From contig JALJEE010003119.1 of NCBI GenBank assembly GCA_023231475.1, forward strand, positions 1 to 33,036: 33,036 bases of DNA, read 5' to 3'. Below are positions 21,400 through 31,186 of the stretch, one piece after another. Numbering within the stretch: position 1 is the first letter of the stretch; each line of letters begins with the position of its first letter. The notes beneath the pieces are model-generated. The model saw only the letters and a list, made by a program, of their open reading frames with translations, had not been told where the DNA came from and ran no database searches. The translations under genes and the position numbers were made by a program. This stretch comes from Seison nebaliae. Lineage: Eukaryota > Rotifera > Pararotatoria > Seisonacea > Seisonidae.

Positions 21400-21890
21400 A
21401 ACTAAAGTCGAGAGAATTGAGCTTTTTATTCCTCATAAGATTTTCGAATTTGTCTTGGCTCTCGACGAAACGAAAGCACATGGTTTTGATAACATTTGTA
21501 TCAAACTGGTATAACATCTAGTTCCTTCACTTGTACTTCGCCTCATTCAATTCCTAAATTCGGTTTTTCCTCATTTCCTACTGCCTTCTATTTCTATTGC
21601 CTTAAAATTGTTGCCGTTTTAAAGATCAAACTTCAATGGTCAATGGATCTTCAAAACCTCCTCAAGGCATCTAATTTTCTTATCTTCACGTTTCTTGTTC
21701 AACTACGCCTAGTGGGTTGTACACGTCGACCACCTCAGAACTTGTTTCTTCTTTTTCCTTACATTAAGGTATATGCTGACGACTTGGTGATGATGCATGT
21801 CAAATTAATGTCAACAAAAAAAATGAGAAACAAACTAATTCCCTTAATTATATCAACGTACAAATTAAATGTAAGAAAAATGTGAGCGAG
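21400..21890 (+). mobile_element. LINE reverse-transcriptase remnant, central part of a second copy
   Basis: A second decayed piece in the same orientation begins with the finger motif (L-A-L-D-E-T-K-A-H-G-F-D-N-I-C-I-K-L, near 21460-21510, matching the K-A-x-G-x-D-x-I box) and ends with V-Y-A-D-D-L-V near 21770. Because it contains its own catalytic box downstream of the first piece's, the two must come from separate copies or a rearranged one. Frame changes lie between the motifs. Confidence 0.6.
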
Positions 21891-22629
21891 GACCTAATTT
21901 TGAATCATAATCTTTATATAATGAATTGCTTTACAAAATTGTTAATTGTAAGGAGGTAAATAAAATTTCGTGTGAATCGGTTAGGATCGGTTTAGGTCCG
22001 AGAGATTCATCCGTACGAGAGTCTTTATTAGAGTCCGGCATTCGCTTTTAATCAATGGAAGATTTATTATTTTATTTTAATTAAATCGGAAGAAGGTGGA
22101 AATCTCGATATAAAAGTTATTGTTTTTTTTCAGCTTTTCATTTGAATGCTACATTTTCAAGATCTCTTTGATTCAAGTGAGAGAATAAATTATATTAACT
22201 TAGTTGGTGCCCGTTAATGGTAAATTATATGCCGTTAATAAACGGTTCTAATATCTGCTGTGTGATCGATGCTAATAGTAATGAATGATTTTCTCAAGTT
22301 ATTTTCAACCTAAAAACTGCTATAGTCATCATATTGCTCTAATAATTTACTGAAGTCCTGAACCTGAAGCTTATACTTCCATATTTCCAGTTATTATCAT
22401 ATCTACTGTGGCGTTATACTTAACCAAATTTCAATTTTTACCTTACTTCAGGAAGTTACTGTTATTTAAGAACTATCAATTTTAGCGTTCATGAACAGTA
22501 ATTAGCCGTAATTGGAAAAGAAAGATAAATTCCAAAAAATCAATTGAGAAAAAGAAGTGTAAACATTATAAATCGAAATGCGAATTAAAGTATTTTGAGG
22601 AGAATTCTTCTAAATCTACGTTTTACACT
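21891..22629. other. Intergenic stretch, nothing recognised
   Basis: AT-rich and stop-rich on both strands. No RNA gene, repeat or domain seen. It may include the upstream region of the ORF at 22630. Confidence 0.35.
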
Positions 22630-23055
22630 ATGCAACCTGTACGAACTGAATCATTTACTTCTGAAAATAGAAGCGGTTCGTCAAATTACTTTTCGGAAGA
22701 AAAAATTAGCAATGAAAGTGACGACTATAAAGATGATAAAATAAATAGAATTAGGATTAGTGGAGAAATAGAAAACAGTTCGAGTGCGGAATTTTCAGTA
22801 ATAAACGAAGTTAGAATACCAGCGAAAGCCAGATCAGAAATAGGCAGTCATCCTCGAACTATCACAATGGCTAGATCTTTAGATTTATTGGACAATTCGC
22901 ATTCATTTCATTCAGATGTCGTTGTAGGATACTCGTATAATTCAAAGATGTCGATAGATCAAATCTCTTACATGGACAAGGTATTATCTTGGTTAAAAGA
23001 ACTTGATATAGGTTATCTTGCTAACCAATATGATGAACAGGATTTCTGGAAATAA
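22630..23055 (+). CDS. Hypothetical 141-aa ORF, perhaps a first exon
   Basis: The ORF is Ser/Asp/Glu-rich for its first 115 residues with many possible phosphorylation sites, and ends in a helical, Trp-containing stretch (YMDKVLSWLKELDIGYLANQ) that faintly recalls the start of a SAM domain. I do not recognise it. A good donor-like AAG|GTATTA lies at 22980/22981, after residue 117, in phase 0. It would join in frame to the acceptor before 25551, making this the first exon of the next gene, but the intron of about 2.6 kb would be far longer than any other here. It could equally be a single-exon gene. Confidence 0.45.
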   Translation: MQPVRTESFTSENRSGSSNYFSEEKISNESDDYKDDKINRIRISGEIENSSSAEFSVINEVRIPAKARSEIGSHPRTITMARSLDLLDNSHSFHSDVVVGYSYNSKMSIDQISYMDKVLSWLKELDIGYLANQYDEQDFWK

Positions 23056-25535
23056 ACAGTATTCATTTATGTTTTATTCCTGATATGACACATGACACAA
23101 ATTAAATTTATAGATTTATTAGTTTCGATAACTGTTTTCTTCAAAATAATGATAATGGCAAATACTGCATCTAAATTTCTTAGTAATTTTGTTCGCCTAT
23201 TTTCTTGGAACACAGATTGTGAGCGTTTGATTCTCCGACATCGTCATTTATACATTAATTGAAATAAACAATTTTTACGTTTTTGATTTGCAAAATATTA
23301 ATTCCGAAATTGGTACAAAAATTTCCGAAAACTTATTTTACACTAATAGATGTAAGAATACAGAATAACGACCTTTAACATAGGAAAATCAACGGTGGGC
23401 AATGTTATTAGAAAATAAAAATTAAAGACGATGAAAGGAAGACGATAATGGAAGAAAATGGAGTTGGGGAAGGACGAATTCAACAAAGAAATCGGTATTT
23501 GTTTCCAGTTCTTAGCGAAAACTAGGCTAATTTTTGCGTGTACTTAAAATCTTGAAAAAAATGTGTCATAACATTTCGTCTAACTTTTAATTATTTTAAC
23601 TAATCTACTTTTAAAATTTGAGAAAGACTAATATTCTAATGATTTTATTGATGCTAATGTAATGCATGCTCGATAAAAGTAATCACAGAGTTATAACTCA
23701 TAACTTATAAGGTTTTTTAGAACATGTCGATCAATGGATCGCACATGTTGTAGATAGAGTCTATCTGATAGACATCATAATATCTATTGCTTTAGAAGTT
23801 GCTAATAGAAATTTAATCTTACATTTTCGGAAATGTAACAAAAACAATTTATTTATAACCTTTCTGTCTTAATTTCAACATTTTAAATTATCTTCGTTAA
23901 CCGGAATTCTCAAAAATCTTCGGTGTTTATAATCCTGACTTGTTAATAATTTTGCATTGCAAACATTGCATAAAATTAGTTAAACTTTCGTGATATTCTG
24001 TCCATATGTAAACTTTAGTTTGCATATTTCTGGACATAATCTTCGTTTATCTATAATATCCTCACAAGGTTTTAAGAGAATGGTTACCAATGCATAATTA
24101 AAAATCAGCTGCATAAAGAAAGCGAGTGAATCGGTATTGAAAGATGTAAACGTCGTCAAGATCAGGCAGAATTTATGAAAAATTATTTAATAAGTTTTCC
24201 CATCAGTCTATATAAGAAGTTTTTTGAATTATAATTATTGAGTTGTTGAAGATCATTAGTTGTATTTCAGTATTTATATTTTGCATTTGTTTAATTAATT
24301 GCGTTCGTTGACCTTTTCATAATATGTTTGTTCTATGTTGGAATATCGTGATCGATTGAAAGTTTCTCAAATTTAATCTTGAAATGATATACATAAAGAA
24401 TGATGAATAAAACAGAAGAAAAAGGATAAAAATCAATAGAAAAAAAAATCGATAACATGTTGGCATGCCAATTGAAAATGAGTTGCAGACAAAAGATCAT
24501 AAAAGTTTCACGAATCAGGAAGTATCTCAAAAAAAAGTCAAAAAGTATATCAATAAACCGCACAATCGACACAATCCATAAGGTATTGTCATTAACATAA
24601 GTTGTTTCTAATATTACATTGCTGTTTTGCTTTGATAAAATAATAATCACAAAGTTTTACTTTAAAATATCCGAAGTATTTAATATTAATTCAACTGATT
24701 TAAAAATAAATGCATTTGTTACGTACTATTAGAAATATTAAAAACTATGTTATTATATTCTTCAAACCGCCAGTATTAATGATGTATTGATATCATTATT
24801 ATAAACAGTACACTAATATTATATAGTCAAAAATGTGATAAATGACATTATAGAATTTCTGATGAAATACGTTCGAAATTCCACAATACTTATTTTCTTT
24901 TTATATTGAAGTATATTCGATTGGGCATTTGTAATAACATCATTGATAAAGAGTAACCATCTACAATCTGTCAGTTTGTTTTTTGTCCTTCCTTACCTTC
25001 TCTCCAGACTATAGGCAATGGTGAATTTGGGGGAAATGATAAAAATTTCTAGGACGGAATGTATTCGTACTTGAAAATTAAACAGGAAGAAATGGAAAGC
25101 ATATTGATTCATAGAAATGAAAATGTGTGCTATATGTACACAGTATCTTAAGAAACGTAATATAATTTTATATGAATATATAGATATATTTGCATCAAAT
25201 GATGAGATGTATTTGATGGCGACCCTTTATAAATTATTAAAAAAATAAAAAGGAAACTTTATATTTTCCCTAATCCATATTGGTAAATAATGATTGCATA
25301 AATTATTCTACATTCATTAAAAGACAGTCATTAGTTATTTTGACCGGTGGCAATGTATTATTTTAAAATAAGGAGAGAACAACTTCATAACGGAAAATTT
25401 TTTAAAAAATATTTATTCTAACTTCTCACCAACATTGCGAAGAAACAAATTATATGACAAACACATTTTTCTCATAATAATAATTCTTGTTTTATTGTTG
25501 AAGAATTTCATTACATTCAATTAGATTTAACATCA
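23056..25535. other. 2.5-kb stretch without recognised gene
   Basis: Very AT-rich. The only long frame is a minus ORF at 24333-24650, hydrophobic and biased as expected for AT-rich noise, with no family likeness. If the ORF at 22630 belongs to the next gene, this is its intron; otherwise it is intergenic. Confidence 0.35.
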
Positions 25536-27154
25536 ATGCTTTCATTCCAGAAGCACTTGAAGAATTGTTATGAATTATACAAGTTGTATGAAGTGGAATT
25601 GAACAAATATTTGGATGATGTAGAACCGGAAATATATTTTCAGGTGAACGAACGTGATTCAAATCGACTAGATCGTGATTATGCTCGTAAGAGTTACAAT
25701 AATTACGAATTCTCACATATTCTATCCCATGTGTTGGATGCGCGATCACTTTTCACAAGTTTCCATTTTTCACTCTCATTCAAATATCGAATGAATTCTC
25801 CCATTAGAGCAAGGTTTAGAATTGTATCAAAATGCCTTCCGTATGACAATACAAGAACGACAAACAAATATCAATGTACCAAATATTCTTTTCAAGAGAA
25901 TAATTTCCTATTTGTTCGTGAAACGGAACAATATCCCTTATTACGGTCTAAAACCGTTACCAAACAGATTATTCTCATTGGAATCTCAATTTCGCGATTT
26001 CGATGATGAGATTGAGAATGAGAAACGTAATGATTATGAAGGATTCATTAATCAACATTCCGTTGCTTATCGTCCACAAACACACGATGAATTAATGGAA
26101 ATGGATGAAAGAACTGATAGTTTAAGTAAAATGAGCAATTTTGTACCATCTTCAAGAAGTGGTTATTCAATGAGAACAGTAGAAATGTTTATTAAATTTT
26201 TTCATATTTTCAAATATATTAAACATTTCATTATCAATCCATTACAATGTAGATTATCGGTAGCGGAAAATTTTCGTTTGGAGAAAATTATTAAAAGTAA
26301 TCTTCGTCGATATCATCGTGATCCAATGGAATCGAATCGATTGAATTCTTATGATTCAAGAGATAATTTTAGACGAACGGCAAATAGTTTAAGTAAATCG
26401 GAAAATAATCTTTCGAAATATCAAAGGAATAATTATGACGATATTAAAGAACAAACAATAAAATTTATTCAAATTTTCAGTGATTGGGTCATAGCTATTT
26501 GTCTGAAAGATTGGTCGCTTGGTAAATGTTACGCAATTAATTATCCACTCCAAGCAATGTTCACCGGAAAGAATCAGAAACAAAGTTCCAAATTATTGAA
26601 AGGCAATATCGATACGATTTTCAAAAGACAAAATAAAGTTGACATAATCATAACGTCGATCCTTTTGTAGTTTTCTTTTTAAGATTTATTTGGTTCAATT
26701 CTGGTTATCAACAGGTGAAGCGACGCCTCCGTTCAGAAAAATCGTTGAATTATGTTTCTTAAAAATATTAGCAATAACGAATCGTCTCGATTATCTTTCG
26801 AATAACGATGATTCATTAACAAAGAGATATGAGATTTCTATGCAACTTGTTAGTTTGCATCCATATGAAGATGGTTTAGAAATGCGTTCTTGGGAACTAA
26901 TGGATAATAATAATGAAAATTTAACTGAAGTTTTATTTATCCTTAAATAATTTTAGAAAATTATTTTTTTTCAGTTTTTCTCAACTGCCACACAATACAA
27001 TTTAGAATCGGCAACCGAAATTCTAGTGAATATTTTGAATAATAATGTAAAAATTTTGAAACGACTATCGAACGGACATTATGTGAATGATAATAATTCG
27101 TCAACATTACCCCCAATTAATCGAGGTCGCTCAGATCGAACTAAATGGGATTAG
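25536..27154 (+). CDS. Unrecognised five-exon protein
   Basis: Exons 25536-25758, 25808-26186, 26253-26637, 26684-26929 and 26975-27154 join in phase over introns of 45-66 nt and code for 470 residues. I do not recognise the family. The first third is helical and mixed in charge (HLKNCYELYKLYEVELNKYL; HVLDARSLFTKQGLELYQNA). The middle is polar with Ser/Asn/Arg, and a helical region near 310-420 (IKFIQIFSDWVIAICLKDW; PPFRKIVELCFLKILAITNR) looks like a packed globular bundle. There is no signal peptide and no clear membrane span. The ATG at 25536 overlaps a splice-acceptor-like TTCCAG ending at 25550, so an upstream exon is possible. The end is polar (RGRSDRTKWD). Agreement of phase at four junctions makes the gene real; its role is open. 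Confidence 0.7.
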
Positions 27155-27393
27155 GAATTTTATTTGTGAATGCGCACTGTAGATGATCATGTAAATTTCT
27201 TATTCAATTCATTTCCTCTTTTTTCCATTTTGATGAGTATTAACTGAATAAATGAAATCATTTAAACAATACAACTGAATTGTCGATAAGGAATGGAATA
27301 GAAATAAATAAGGAGGAAATTGAAAATTTAAAAGTAGAACGAGTTTCTTATTGTTCAATCAATGAAATGATTTAGACTCGACACGAAATTCCA

Positions 27394-27759
27394 ATGAATA
27401 GACGACTTATATTCTTCTTGATATGTGTCATGTTGTTGAGCAACATTGACGTATGTCTCTCCAAATATATACCGAATCAATATGTTCCTTATGAGAAATA
27501 TGGGACAGATATGATAGCAAAAAGAAATGTGGTACAGAATGGCAATTTGCAAGAAGTTCGCGATGTACTTAACACAGCCATCTCTCACAATCCGATGATG
27601 CAACATATTGTCATGAACGAATTGAATCACAAACAAAAGAGATATGTCCCCTACATGAATGTTTCCCCACAACAAACGGAAGCAGAATACGCGAAATACA
27701 AACGTTTCATGGCGTATCTGAAAGAACTTTATCGACAACGTAAAAACATAAAAACATGA
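27394..27759 (+). CDS. Small secreted peptide precursor with paired YVPY motifs
   Basis: One exon encodes 121 residues. Residues 1-23 are a signal peptide (MNRRLIFFLICVMLLSNIDVCLS). The rest has no Cys, so no disulfide toxin fold. It contains dibasic sites (AKR, KQKR, YKR and further RQRK) and the word YVPY twice, once soon after the signal peptide (NQYVPYEKYG) and once just after KQKR (YVPYMNVSPQ). Cleavage at these sites would give a YVPY-starting peptide and a helical middle piece. This is typical of neuropeptide or hormone precursors, though a matrix or salivary protein is possible. An AATAAA at 27873 follows the stop. It converges on the CMC1-like gene, 130 bp away. I know no named family. 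Confidence 0.72.
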   Translation: MNRRLIFFLICVMLLSNIDVCLSKYIPNQYVPYEKYGTDMIAKRNVVQNGNLQEVRDVLNTAISHNPMMQHIVMNELNHKQKRYVPYMNVSPQQTEAEYAKYKRFMAYLKELYRQRKNIKT

Positions 27760-27889
27760 GGCGGAAATTCCGGACGTCCATGTCCAATGTAAAATGAAAT
27801 CATTGCAAATTTGCACATTCATCATGACGAAACATCAGTCAATCTATTCTCAATTAGAACTAATGTTTCTGAAATAAAATTCAACTAAT

Positions 27890-28525
27890 TTAATTGTCTT
27901 TAGATTTTAAATAATCTTCGATTTTTTTCCGTTTTTCCATTCCTATTAAGAATTCTTCCATTTCTTTCTTTTTTTCTTCTTTCTGTTTCTCCAATACATC
28001 GGGTGGAGTATACATCGCTTTTCTTTCGTTAACTCTTTTAATTCCTGTTCGTCGATAATCAGATCTTTCTTCTAAAAATTGTCTTTTCGCTTCTTCTCTA
28101 AATTCTTCATCATCATAACTTATTAACAGATTTAAAAAGAAGATTAAATGGAAGATTAACGCATTAATTAAACATTTCTTCATTTTTGCAACTTCTTTCC
28201 GACATTTGAATACGACATATAATCCTGTCCTTCTAGCACAGAGTGCCCATTCTTTGAATGTAACATATAACAAAATATATGGAAAATATAAATGTTAATA
28301 CCTTCAACTTCATCGTAACAACGTCCTTCGTGTGCCATTTGTTTCATTTTTTGTGGTATACAAACATTCTCTTCTACTTTCCGTAAAGTTTTGTCATTGG
28401 GATCACCTTTCTTATGATATTACGTTTCGATTAAGAAGATAATTTATTAAACCTAATCCATGTGGTCCACCACCAGCTCCATCTGGTAAAATGGCCTTGT
28501 CCTTACTTTTCAACAATTCGAACAT
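27890..28525 (-). CDS. CMC1: CMC1-like COX assembly protein (twin CX9C)
   Basis: Four exons (28525-28453, 28406-28302, 28251-28161, 28118-27890) give 165 residues; human CMC1 has 106. The core contains the CHCH twin CX9C: C54-x9-C64 and C76-x9-C86, with the CMC1 landmarks D-P-N-D-K-x-L-R-K-V-E ... I-P-x-K-M, V-V-F-K-C-R-K-E and, after the second pair, EEFREEAKRQFLEERSDYRR. Such proteins are oxidised by the Mia40 relay in the intermembrane space; CMC1 helps stabilise early COX1 assembly. Here there are about 24 extra N-terminal residues, including a Gly-rich G-A-G-G-G-P-H-G-L-G, and about 45 extra C-terminal residues rich in Lys/Glu. Splice phases agree at every junction. The family call is strong; the extensions are lineage features or model errors at the first exon. 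Confidence 0.88.
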
Positions 28526-29109
28526 ATTTTCCTTTTTTACATTTATGCCGAAAATTTAAGTTCAATTCAGATTAATTTTGCTATCAATCTTCAGTGATAA
28601 TGTTTCGGTTCCTAACTAAACTTGGTTGTTAAATAGCTTTTTCAATGTTTTATGACTAATACAATTAATATGAATTTGTATAGAATCATTAGTAGCAATG
28701 ATAGTACGTAGCGAAAGTTTAAAGCTTAACATGATCCGAGCGACTGTTACTACATTATTAGGTGTCATAATCAGTAGCGACATGTACATCCATTTGAAAG
28801 CTAATGGTTTCCATTTGGACTATGAAAAAATGGGTGGTAGAAAAAGAAAAAGATATTTGTCTAATATTAGTCCTACGAATAGTAGGACTCTAGAAAAAGA
28901 GATTTCGTCCTACCAGTAGAGATATTAGTCCTGGTCAAATCTGAGATAAGGAATAACGATCAAGAATCCTTTATGTTTAATTATTTTGAAAAAGTTATAA
29001 TATATTTCTCGTAAATTTACAAGATGTGACTTAAATTGAATCGTTTAATTTTCAACCAATTCAAAATATGAATAAACATATAACAAATATTTATTTAAAT
29101 TTAAATTTT
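28526..29109. other. Intergenic stretch with inverted repeat
   Basis: Space between CMC1 and eIF2-beta, both on the minus strand. The only feature is a cluster of TAGTCCT words including an 8-bp perfect inverted repeat (listed separately). A plus ORF at 28698-28919 covers the repeat and looks accidental. Confidence 0.4.
28863..28938. repeat. Inverted and direct TAGTCCTAC repeats
   Basis: AGTCCTAC-GAATA-GTAGGACT at 28869-28889 is a perfect 8-bp palindrome with a 5-nt loop. GTCCTAC recurs near 28907, and ATATTAGTCCT occurs twice (near 28865 and 28923). It may be the remains of a small inverted-repeat element or a transcribed hairpin. Confidence 0.6.
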
Positions 29110-29865
29110 TTATCCTTGTTTTGAACGGATAGCAGCACGTTTAGTAGTTGCTGCACGGAATCCCTTTTCAATTGCATTGATATAAGCACGACTTCGACAA
29201 GTCAGACATTCGATATATTGCAATCGTTCTTCTTTATTGAGAACGGTATTCATTCGTCCACAAGATCGACATTTGACGAACTCACCCACATATTTGATGA
29301 GAAGATTTTCAATATGATTTCCTTTAAATCTTCCTTTGATTACCAAACAGTTACCTTCATGACCACAAATATCGGCGGTTGTACCCAATTCGGCACGAAT
29401 AAATGATTCCAAATGACCACGATCTCGATTCAATTGTTTCGCACATTCGTCCAAATTAGCCACACCTGTTCGTCGAGTTCCCAACGACCAAACTTTTGGT
29501 GGTTTCAAGATCAATTTGGAACTGCCTTTCAAATCAGGATTATTTTTCTCTATTATTCCATATATTCTTTTAATTAATTCTTCATAAGTATAATCAGGTT
29601 CCTCCTCCAAATTCGGATCTTTCATAAATTTCTTTAAATATTCTGCCTGTGCTTCTGCCTTAACATTTTTCTCTCGTTCCAATCGTTTTTCTTTTTTCTA
29701 AATTTATTTCCATTTCAATGAGAATTACATCATAATAAAAAACAGATTGAGATCATTAACTTTTCCAAATTCGATTGTACCATCAATTCCATGTTTCTTT
29801 TCTTTCCTATCCTTCTTCTTCCTCTTCCCAAAATCAACTTTAACTTCTGTTTTGATATCACTCAT
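29110..29865 (-). CDS. EIF2S2: Translation initiation factor eIF2 subunit beta, short N terminus
   Basis: Two exons (29865-29761, 29697-29110) encode 230 residues against about 310-333 in animals. The beta subunit helps eIF2 carry initiator Met-tRNA and binds eIF5 and eIF2B through Lys blocks in its N-terminal part. The conserved core is present: DYTYEELIKRIYGIIEKNNP, KPPKVWSLGTRRT, FIRAELGTTADICG, V-I-K-G-R-F-K-G-N-H-I-E-N, and the zinc ribbon C-x2-C ... C-x2-C (V-K-C-R-S-C; I-E-C-L-T-C). The N-terminal part is only about 57 residues, with one modest basic run (GKRKKKDRKEKKHG) instead of the usual three poly-Lys blocks. The core is also unusually divergent for this factor. ATG 29863-29865 is preceded by no obvious coding exon, but an unseen upstream exon cannot be ruled out. 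Confidence 0.9.
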
Positions 29866-30501
29866 TTTTGGACTTGCAATAAATATGATTTTTAAGTGTT
29901 TATTAATATATATTTCATTCCCCCTTCCCCTCCATGAATTAAGAAAAGAATATAAACGTCTTCAATCATTGCTAAGTTCATAGATCTTGAAAATTTAGCT
30001 TATTCTTTTCAACTTCAAATTATTCTTTTATTTCACAATTTATAATATTGCATTGTAAGATTAATTCTCACAATTGTCAGAGTTTTGTTGTTGGTAAAGG
30101 TTAAACTTTAAAAGACAGTTTAAAATCTGAAAAAGATGTTTAAATTAATATATCTTAATTAAAAACATGAAATATAATAGTAACATGTAGTTAAACGAAA
30201 CGTTAATAACAGTTCAATAAAAATTACACAATAATTAGATTCATATAACTATAGTAAATCTATAAAGTTTATTGATATAAGATAAGATAGATATATAATC
30301 TATAAAGATAGAGTTTGGTTTAAGTGTTAAATATTTCCAACTAAATCATTTTTGTTATTGTGGAGATTAATTAAACTGTTCCAAAATTAGTTTTAGTTTG
30401 ACTTACAAATAAGAAATGGTTGAGTTGACTGCTTCCAAAGTGTTTCGAATTAAAATTAAGCAACTTTTCTTTTCTTTTGACTTACTTATTTTGCTTAACT
30501 T
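29866..30501. other. Intergenic stretch between divergent genes
   Basis: About 640 nt between the starts of eIF2-beta (-) and the first PLAT unit (+), so it should hold two promoters. It is AT-rich, with TAAACTTTAAAAGAC-like words and an ATATATAATC run near 30290. No gene seen. Confidence 0.4.
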
Positions 30502-30905
30502 ATGTTTCCTTTAATTTTAATTTATATGTTCTTCATTCCGTTTTGCCGAGGTTAGAATTTTAATGGACTTCTATTTCATCGATCATTGACTGTTCTTAAG
30601 GAATGACGAAAGCTTATGCCATCGAAGTAACTACTGCCGTCAATCGAAAATACCGACCACCCTGTTTCGCACTATCATGGACATGGGATGGACCAGGAAC
30701 TTGGAACAAAGTTCGTGTTCGATTATTTGATGTTCTTGATTCGAAAACTGATTGGGTTCCGGTGAAACATCTCGTCAAAGGTGCAACTACCACCGTAGTA
30801 GTAAAAGACTTATTGAAAGAGTTATCTCATATACAAATATCTTATCAACGGCCAGATAGCAAGCTCCGTTTTATTTCAAAATGTGACTATTGGAAATTAA
30901 ATCGA
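30502..30905 (+). CDS. Secreted PLAT-like unit 1 (no final exon of its own found)
   Basis: Exon 1 (30502-30550, 49 nt) encodes a signal peptide, MFPLILIYMFFIPFCRG, spliced in phase 1 to exon 2 (30601-30905, 305 nt). Exon 2 gives a PLAT/LH2-like beta-sandwich: A-Y-A-I-E-V-T-T-A, GPGTWNKVRVRLFDVLDSKT, TTVVVKDLLKELSHIQISYQ and C-D-Y-W-K-L-N-R. These match unit 2 position by position, and both exons have exactly the lengths of the partner's. The donor CGA|GT at 30905/30906 is in phase 0 as in unit 2. Unspliced, the frame runs to a stop at 31076 with sequence unlike a PLAT end. I find no local counterpart of unit 2's last exon and no AATAAA before 31187, so it may splice to the last exon at 31674. 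PLAT domains bind lipid or partner proteins at membranes. Confidence 0.7.
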
Positions 30906-31186
30906 GTTATTATCAAACATTTTAATAATCAAATTATTTGTTCAACGAACTTGTTTAAATTAGCATTTCTCATCGAGCACAAGTTGGAAGGATCAAACAT
31001 CTTTTCTTTTCAAATATTTTCCGTAGTCATCCCAAATGTATATCTGATTTCTCTTTTCCTCAAAAATTATTCATAGAAGTTTAGTAATTTGTGTGAAAAG
31101 TTTTTAGTAGTGTCTAAAAGACGAAATGTGAATTATATTTTCGCATTTTTTCTTTTTCTTTTATTCTTTCAGTCGACGACACCTTA

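Noticed and set aside
24333-24650. 105-aa hydrophobic minus ORF resembling a membrane protein
   Set aside because: Hydrophobic Phe/Ile/Leu content is expected from AT-rich DNA; no family pattern and no flanking exons.
27355-27825. 156-aa minus ORF
   Set aside because: It is antisense to the secreted peptide gene, which has a clear signal peptide and polyadenylation signal.
28698-28919. 73-aa plus ORF
   Set aside because: It overlaps the inverted repeats, and I saw no domain or splice partner.
30906-31076. Unspliced C-terminal extension of PLAT unit 1
   Set aside because: The sequence stops resembling PLAT exactly at a donor site kept in unit 2, so it reads as intron.
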